Origin: Cinclus cinclus
Taxonomy: Eukaryota > Chordata > Aves > Passeriformes > Cinclidae
Assembly: GCF_963662255.1 (NCBI RefSeq)
Contig: NC_085074.1
Location: 1,922,001 to 1,986,000, forward strand
Length of the DNA: 64,000 nt
Reading direction: 5' to 3'
Part shown: positions 59,332 through 64,000 of the stretch, piece after piece
How the letters are laid out: each line of letters opens with the position of its first letter
Numbering within the stretch: the first letter of the stretch is position 1
The notes under the pieces: model-generated
What the model was told of the DNA's origin: nothing
The model's database searches: none
What the model saw: only the letters and a program-made list of their open reading frames with translations
Position numbers and translations under genes: made by a program

Positions 59332-60200
59332 AGTCCATAAGAACTGATTCCAATCCATAGGAACTGCTTTCAGTTCCATAAGAACTGCCTCCAACCCCAT
59401 AAAAACTGCCTCCAACCCCATAAAAACTGCCTCCAACCCCATAAAAACTGCCTTCAATCCATAAAAACTGCCTTCAATCCCACAAGAATTGCCTTTGATC
59501 CATAGGAACTGTCTCCAACCCCATAAAAACTGCCTTCAATCCATAAAAACTGCCTTCAATCCATAAAAACTGCCTTCAATCCCACAAGAACTGCCTTTGG
59601 TCCATAGGAACTGTCTCCAATCCCATAAAAACTGCCTTCAATCCATAAAAACTGCCTTCAACCCATAAAAGCTACCTTCAATCCCACAAGAACTGCCTTT
59701 GGTCCATAGGAACTGTCTCCAACCCCATAAAAACTGCCTTCAATCCATAAAAACTGCCTTCAATCCATAAAAACTGCCTTCAATCCCACAAGAACTGCCT
59801 TTGGTCCATAGGAACTGTCTCCAATCCCATAAAAACTGACTTCAATCTGTAAGAACCGATTCCAGTCCATAGGAACTGCTTTGAGTTCCATAAGAACTGT
59901 CTCCAACCCCATAAAAACTGCCTCAAATCCATAAGAACTGTTAACAATTCATAAGAATTGCCTTAAATCCAGAAGAATTTCCTTCAATCCCACAAGAACT
60001 GCCTTCAATCCACAGGAACTGTTTTCAATCCCATAAAAACTGCCTTCCATCCTTATTCAGTCCATAAGAACTGTTTTCAATCCATAAGAACTCCTTCAAT
60101 CCCATCAGAACTGCTTTCAATTCACAAGAATTCCCTTGAATCCCGTGAGAATTGCTGTTAATCCATAGGGAACGCCCTCAATCCCGTAAGAGCTGCCTCT
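59332..60200. repeat. 20-bp minisatellite with 102-bp higher-order repeat
   Basis: About 43 diverged monomers of the type CCATAAAAACTGCCTTCAAT. Within it, a five-monomer 102-bp block that begins CCCACAAGAA recurs in exact register at 59479, 59581, 59683 and 59785 (the last partial). Blocks 1 and 3 carry TCTCCAACCCC; 2 and 4 carry TCTCCAATCCC. Flanking monomers are more diverged and unordered. Confidence 0.97.
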
Positions 60201-61914
60201 TCTCTGCCTCCTTCTCTGTACATCCCATTTTATAGAGAGACTTAGGAATTATTTCAGAGAGCTCGTAGACCCACTAAACACATTACACCCAGTAAATATG
60301 TTAACCCACAAGGAAATAGGAATCCCGCGGGAATGATGAACCAAATCTCCTCTCCAGGGAGGAGATTTCCCATCCTGTTGGCACCTCACAAGGTGACCCC
60401 ATCAGCCAGACCCCACAGAGCTGTGCCTGAGCTCAGGGAAAATGCTGAAACTCCATCCCAGCTCCAGCCTCTCAGGAGATGTGAGAAAAGCAGCTGGATT
60501 TCCTGAGCAGCTTCACTCCTGGTGATGTTACAGGGAATTAGGGCTCTCCGTAGCAGAGGAAATGGATGAATTCCCCCAAAACAGGCCAGAACAAACCTTG
60601 GAATTAAATCCTGCTCAGCAGTGAGAAGGAATTTGAGCTGACACAAAGTTTGGGAGCTGCCAGCCCCTTCCCTGTCAGGGTTTCCACAGCACATCCCAGC
60701 TCACCAGGACCTCAGGGAACCACAGCCCCTCTCTCCAGAAGGAAAAGTTCAATCCTGGCTTCTCAGCATTTAGGAATTTCTGTTCCTGACTTCAGCTGGC
60801 CCCACACAGGACTCCTGTGCTGAGGATAAATCCCTCACCCTGCTCAAGGATCAGTGTTTAATATTCCAGTTTTAAATATTCCTCTAAACTGTGTTTAGGG
60901 AAGGTCTAATCCCAGTTTTGAGCCTGGATTTGCTTTCCAGTCTTGGACACATCAATTATTTGCCTCAGTTCCCCATCAGGGAGGGGATGATGGCCCAACA
61001 CTGGTCCTTGCTCAATCCCAAATGTTACTGGAGTGAGCAGTGGATGGAAACAACCCAGGAGCTGCTTCATTATCCTGCAAAACACTCAGCAGATGAAATA
61101 ACTCCTCTGCCGGTCAGGAGAAACCCACAAATCTCAATTTTCCTCTGACTTCAGTTGAATAAAGGAAGGAGGAACTTCACTCAGGTTACTTCTTTAGTGA
61201 GCTTTAGAATTGGTTTTAAAAAGCAAAAAGAGAAAAAGAAATGGGCTCTTCCCAGGCTGATTCATCCCACTCCAAGGCAGGGCAGATAAATAGCTTTTAT
61301 TCCTTCAAATCAAAGGAGCCCTACGAATACTCACAGAGCAGAACTTTACGTGTGCCTGCCCACTGACAGAGATGAATTTCATTCTAATTGAAAATCCATA
61401 CAAACTTTAATTTTGAATGAACCTTTGAGTCTCTTTTTTTTTTTTTCCAAGTCCTTAATTTCACTTGGAGATGTCGGTATTCCCACAGAACAATTCCCCA
61501 CCATTTTTAATGATGGAGCATAAATTGCATATTTGTTTTCTTTTCAGGCAGGTTTCTTTCATAATAGAAAGCAAATTTCCAATTAAAGGCAGATCCTGTT
61601 GGAGGCAGCATCCCAAATCCACAGAGAGCCTCAGGCTTTGGGGAAAAAAAAACAAAGAAACAGCCACACGACCAACAAATACCTCAAAAAATATCATTTA
61701 TGTCGTTCCTGCTGTTCTGCTTTGTTGGCAGAGCACTTTTGCCCTAATGAATAATTTGAATGATTAAAATAAATCCCAGGACCAGCTCAGAGGTGTTGAG
61801 TGACCCTGGATTTCCTGCTGGATTTCCCACAAAACAGAGTCATCTGTATCCAGAGGGACTGGAAGGGGCTGAATTTTAGGGAAAAGGTAATGATTAAAGA
61901 AACACAATAAGAAA
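60201..61914. other. single-copy DNA, no gene seen
   Basis: T run at 61433-61446 and A run near 61640. No exon recognised. A MIR-like fragment within is listed separately. Confidence 0.45.
60900..61000 (-). mobile_element. possible MIR-like SINE fragment
   Basis: GAGCCTGGATTTGCTTTCCA, GTCTTGGACACATCAATTAT, TTGCCTCAGTTCCCCATC and GGGGATGATGG follow the antisense order of MIR-type SINEs (ccttgggcaa...gcctcagtttccccatc...ggggat). Diverged. Confidence 0.4.
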
Positions 61915-62098
61915 TTGGAATAATGAAAACAATAATGATGAAAATAATAAGGATGAAAATAATGAAATGAATGGAAGTGAAAATTAAAATGAAAATAAAA
62001 TTAAAATTAAAATGAAGAAGATGAAAATGAAAATGAAGAAGATGATGATGATTATGAAAATGAAGATGATGATGATGATTATGATGATGATGATAATA
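61915..62098. repeat. GAT/GAA/AAAAT-rich low-complexity block
   Basis: GATGAAAATAATGAAATG, AAAATTAAAATGAAAATAAA, GAAGAAGATGATGATGATTA and further GAT runs. Imperfect, purine-biased. The His-rich minus-strand frame is an artefact. Confidence 0.92.
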
Positions 62099-64000
62099 TC
62101 CTGATGACACCAAACTTTGCAGGTCCCAGCCAGGCATTAAAAATGGGGCTTTTTTTGCCCAGGTAAATCCTAAAAACCCACCACAAACCAGGACACAGGA
62201 GGAACTGGAGAACATACAGATGTGACACTTGTAAAAGCGAACATTTTAATTGGAAGTGACACGACAACATAAAAATAGAGACATGAAAGTCCTGCAAGAT
62301 TGGCATGGCCTTTTCCAGCCCCTGCTGGAGGACTGGAGCCTGTATTTGTAGCAGGAATTGCTCCACAGTCATCTCCTACAGCAGGAATCTGAAATAACCT
62401 CAGCTGGACACGGAGTGAAATTCCTGGGTACAACAAACGTGGACATTGCCCGGATCAGTGTGGTTGCTGCAGAATACTTCACATTAAGTGCCAATTCAAT
62501 GTCATCCAAAAATGGTAGATATAATTGTGTCCTCCAGAGATGCTTTTGAGGATCTGGGGGAGGTCAGCTCCCAGTCCTTCATTCCAAACCCAGGTGAGCA
62601 TCTTCAGCTTGTTTTGGTTTAACAAAAGTAAATTATGGCAGCTCTGAAAGCCCCAGAGAACCCAAGCTGTGCTCCCGTGACAAAACACTTCCAGACTCAT
62701 CCCAAACCCTTTCATTCCAGGGAGTTCCTCCCACGAAGACACTGCTGTTATAAATTCACACAAGAGAATTTTCCCCTTCCCTGCCCCTTTCTCAGGACAA
62801 ACTTCTCAACCTGGGGAGGGGGGAAATCACTTTTTAAGGATGTTTAAAGAAAGATTGCAGCGTTCGGGGCTCGTTTCATCAGCGCTGCAGTTGTTGTGAG
62901 CACCTTCCACACAGCAGCCTGAGTAACAGCAGAGACAATTCCACATTTTTTTTTGGAGCTGGGCTGTTCCCCATCAGCAGTGAACAAACGAAACCTGATT
63001 GCAAATTTTGAATTCCATCACCAGATCCCTTTTATCTCCTTCTCACCTCTTACAACAGCTTTAAAGAGTGGCACACGAATGACACCAGTGTGGATTGATG
63101 AGCACTGGGAAATATTCTCACATGCAAAAGCTGGGAGCATCAGCAGAGCTGAAAACAGCAAGGGTATTAAACAGGGAGGAAAAGGGGATTTATAGCTTTC
63201 ATTTACAGCTCCAATGGCACGCTCAGAGTGTTGCACACCCAGAAATCTCTTTTAAGCCAGGACTTGTGGTGCAGTCTCCCCAAGCCAGGACTTGTGGCTC
63301 GTCCAGAGCCCCAGGAGAAGCTGCCCCGACCCCTCTCACTCCACACCAGGGACAGACACTCAACAGTGAAATCCCTCACACTGGCCTGAATTATTCCTCT
63401 CTGATTTGTCTTTTTGCTGTTTAAAGCCCCACTGAAAGCTCTGTCCCCTCTGGACCCCCCAGCCCACCCTCTCCCCGGGGCTGTGGGTAACTTTTGCCTG
63501 CTCTCACACAACTTTTACAGCCCAATTCAAAAACTGTTTAGTCAAGCCATTCATCCTTTGTCACTTTAATCTCTCCTTATACATCAAACCCTCAATCTTC
63601 ATCATTTCCCCTGTCCTTCCACGCAATCTATTCCTGAGTTTCTGTTCCCTTTGGCGAGTTGATAAAAGACAATAGCAAATATTTGGACGTGTCCTGCAGT
63701 TTGCAAATTGTAGCAGCAGCTTTGTTGAGATTTGTTCTGCTGTTTACTCTGCCTGTCCCCTGCACGCTTGTGCTTAAAGCCCTCCCTTAAAACCTTCCAG
63801 CAGGGAAAAGATCACCAGATAATCAAAATACTGAATACTGAAAAGGTCAACATAATACTGAACAGAACCTGAGCGACTCCAATGTATTGGGTATTAAAAT
63901 TACTGCATCTTGCACTTGTGAGAAAGAGCAGGGGAGAAAAAGAGCAAAGGCTGGAGCATTAATCCACTGAGGCGTCAAAGGCAGCAGTGAAAAGGAGAAA
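62099..64000. other. single-copy DNA, no gene seen
   Basis: A 16-bp word AAGCCAGGACTTGTGG is repeated 28 bp apart (63254 and 63282). Positions 63520-63780 are repeat-free AT-rich DNA of possible conserved non-coding character (inference). Open frames lack domains. Confidence 0.45.

Overview
The window looks like non-coding DNA from a bird, most likely a songbird (passerine). The evidence is the repeat content. More than twenty fragments match the 3' part of the avian CR1 LINE: on one strand they read GGTTGGAAGGGACCTT-like, on the other CCTTCCAACCCAAACCATTC followed by ATTCTGTGATT-like octamers. There are also several ERV long terminal repeats of the kind common in oscine genomes. I see no bacterial, viral or organellar gene organisation, no operon, no tRNA or rRNA gene and no CRISPR. 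This is family recognition from memory; no search was run.

Coding content is very low. Almost every long open frame lies inside a microsatellite, a minisatellite or a CR1 fragment. The one stretch I flag as a possible exon is 27935-28181 (+). It is open in one frame, sits behind a pyrimidine-rich acceptor ending CAG, and ends at AGCAG|GTGACT. I cannot name the protein.

Layout. 0-1 kb: compound AT-rich hexanucleotide array. 1-7 kb: mostly single-copy DNA with a CR1 fragment, an AAAAT run, a probable LTR and a CR1 3' end. 7.36-7.74 kb: adjoining AAGGG and AAAGG arrays. 11.5-13.1 kb: two neighbouring minisatellites (38 bp x 18; 49 bp x 13). 13.46-13.70 kb: a small solo LTR with a 5-bp target duplication. 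16-23 kb: CR1 fragments, including three tandem CR1 3' ends, and an AAAAG array. 26-31 kb: CR1 fragments, the candidate exon, a MIR-like SINE and an LTR. 31.7-34.6 kb: two LTRs. 36-39.5 kb: CR1 copies and a 608-nt tract of pure pyrimidine. 41-46 kb: a CTTCTC array, a two-unit minisatellite and CR1 copies. 48-51 kb: T-rich GTT repeats, CR1 and a second LTR sharing a 234-bp identical block with the one at 31.9 kb. 51-59 kb: mainly single-copy AT-rich DNA. 59.3-60.2 kb: a 20-bp minisatellite with 102-bp higher-order structure. 60-64 kb: single-copy DNA with a MIR-like fragment and a GAT/GAA-rich stretch.

No set of genes here works together, so no pathway can be described. The window is best read as intergenic or deep intronic DNA with an unusual load of long polypurine/polypyrimidine and tandem arrays. 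I did not find a new biological system. The strongest leads are repeat-structural (pyrimidine tract, AAGGG/AAAGG pair, three-frame-open minisatellite with four-unit periodicity, identical LTR patch), plus the candidate exon.
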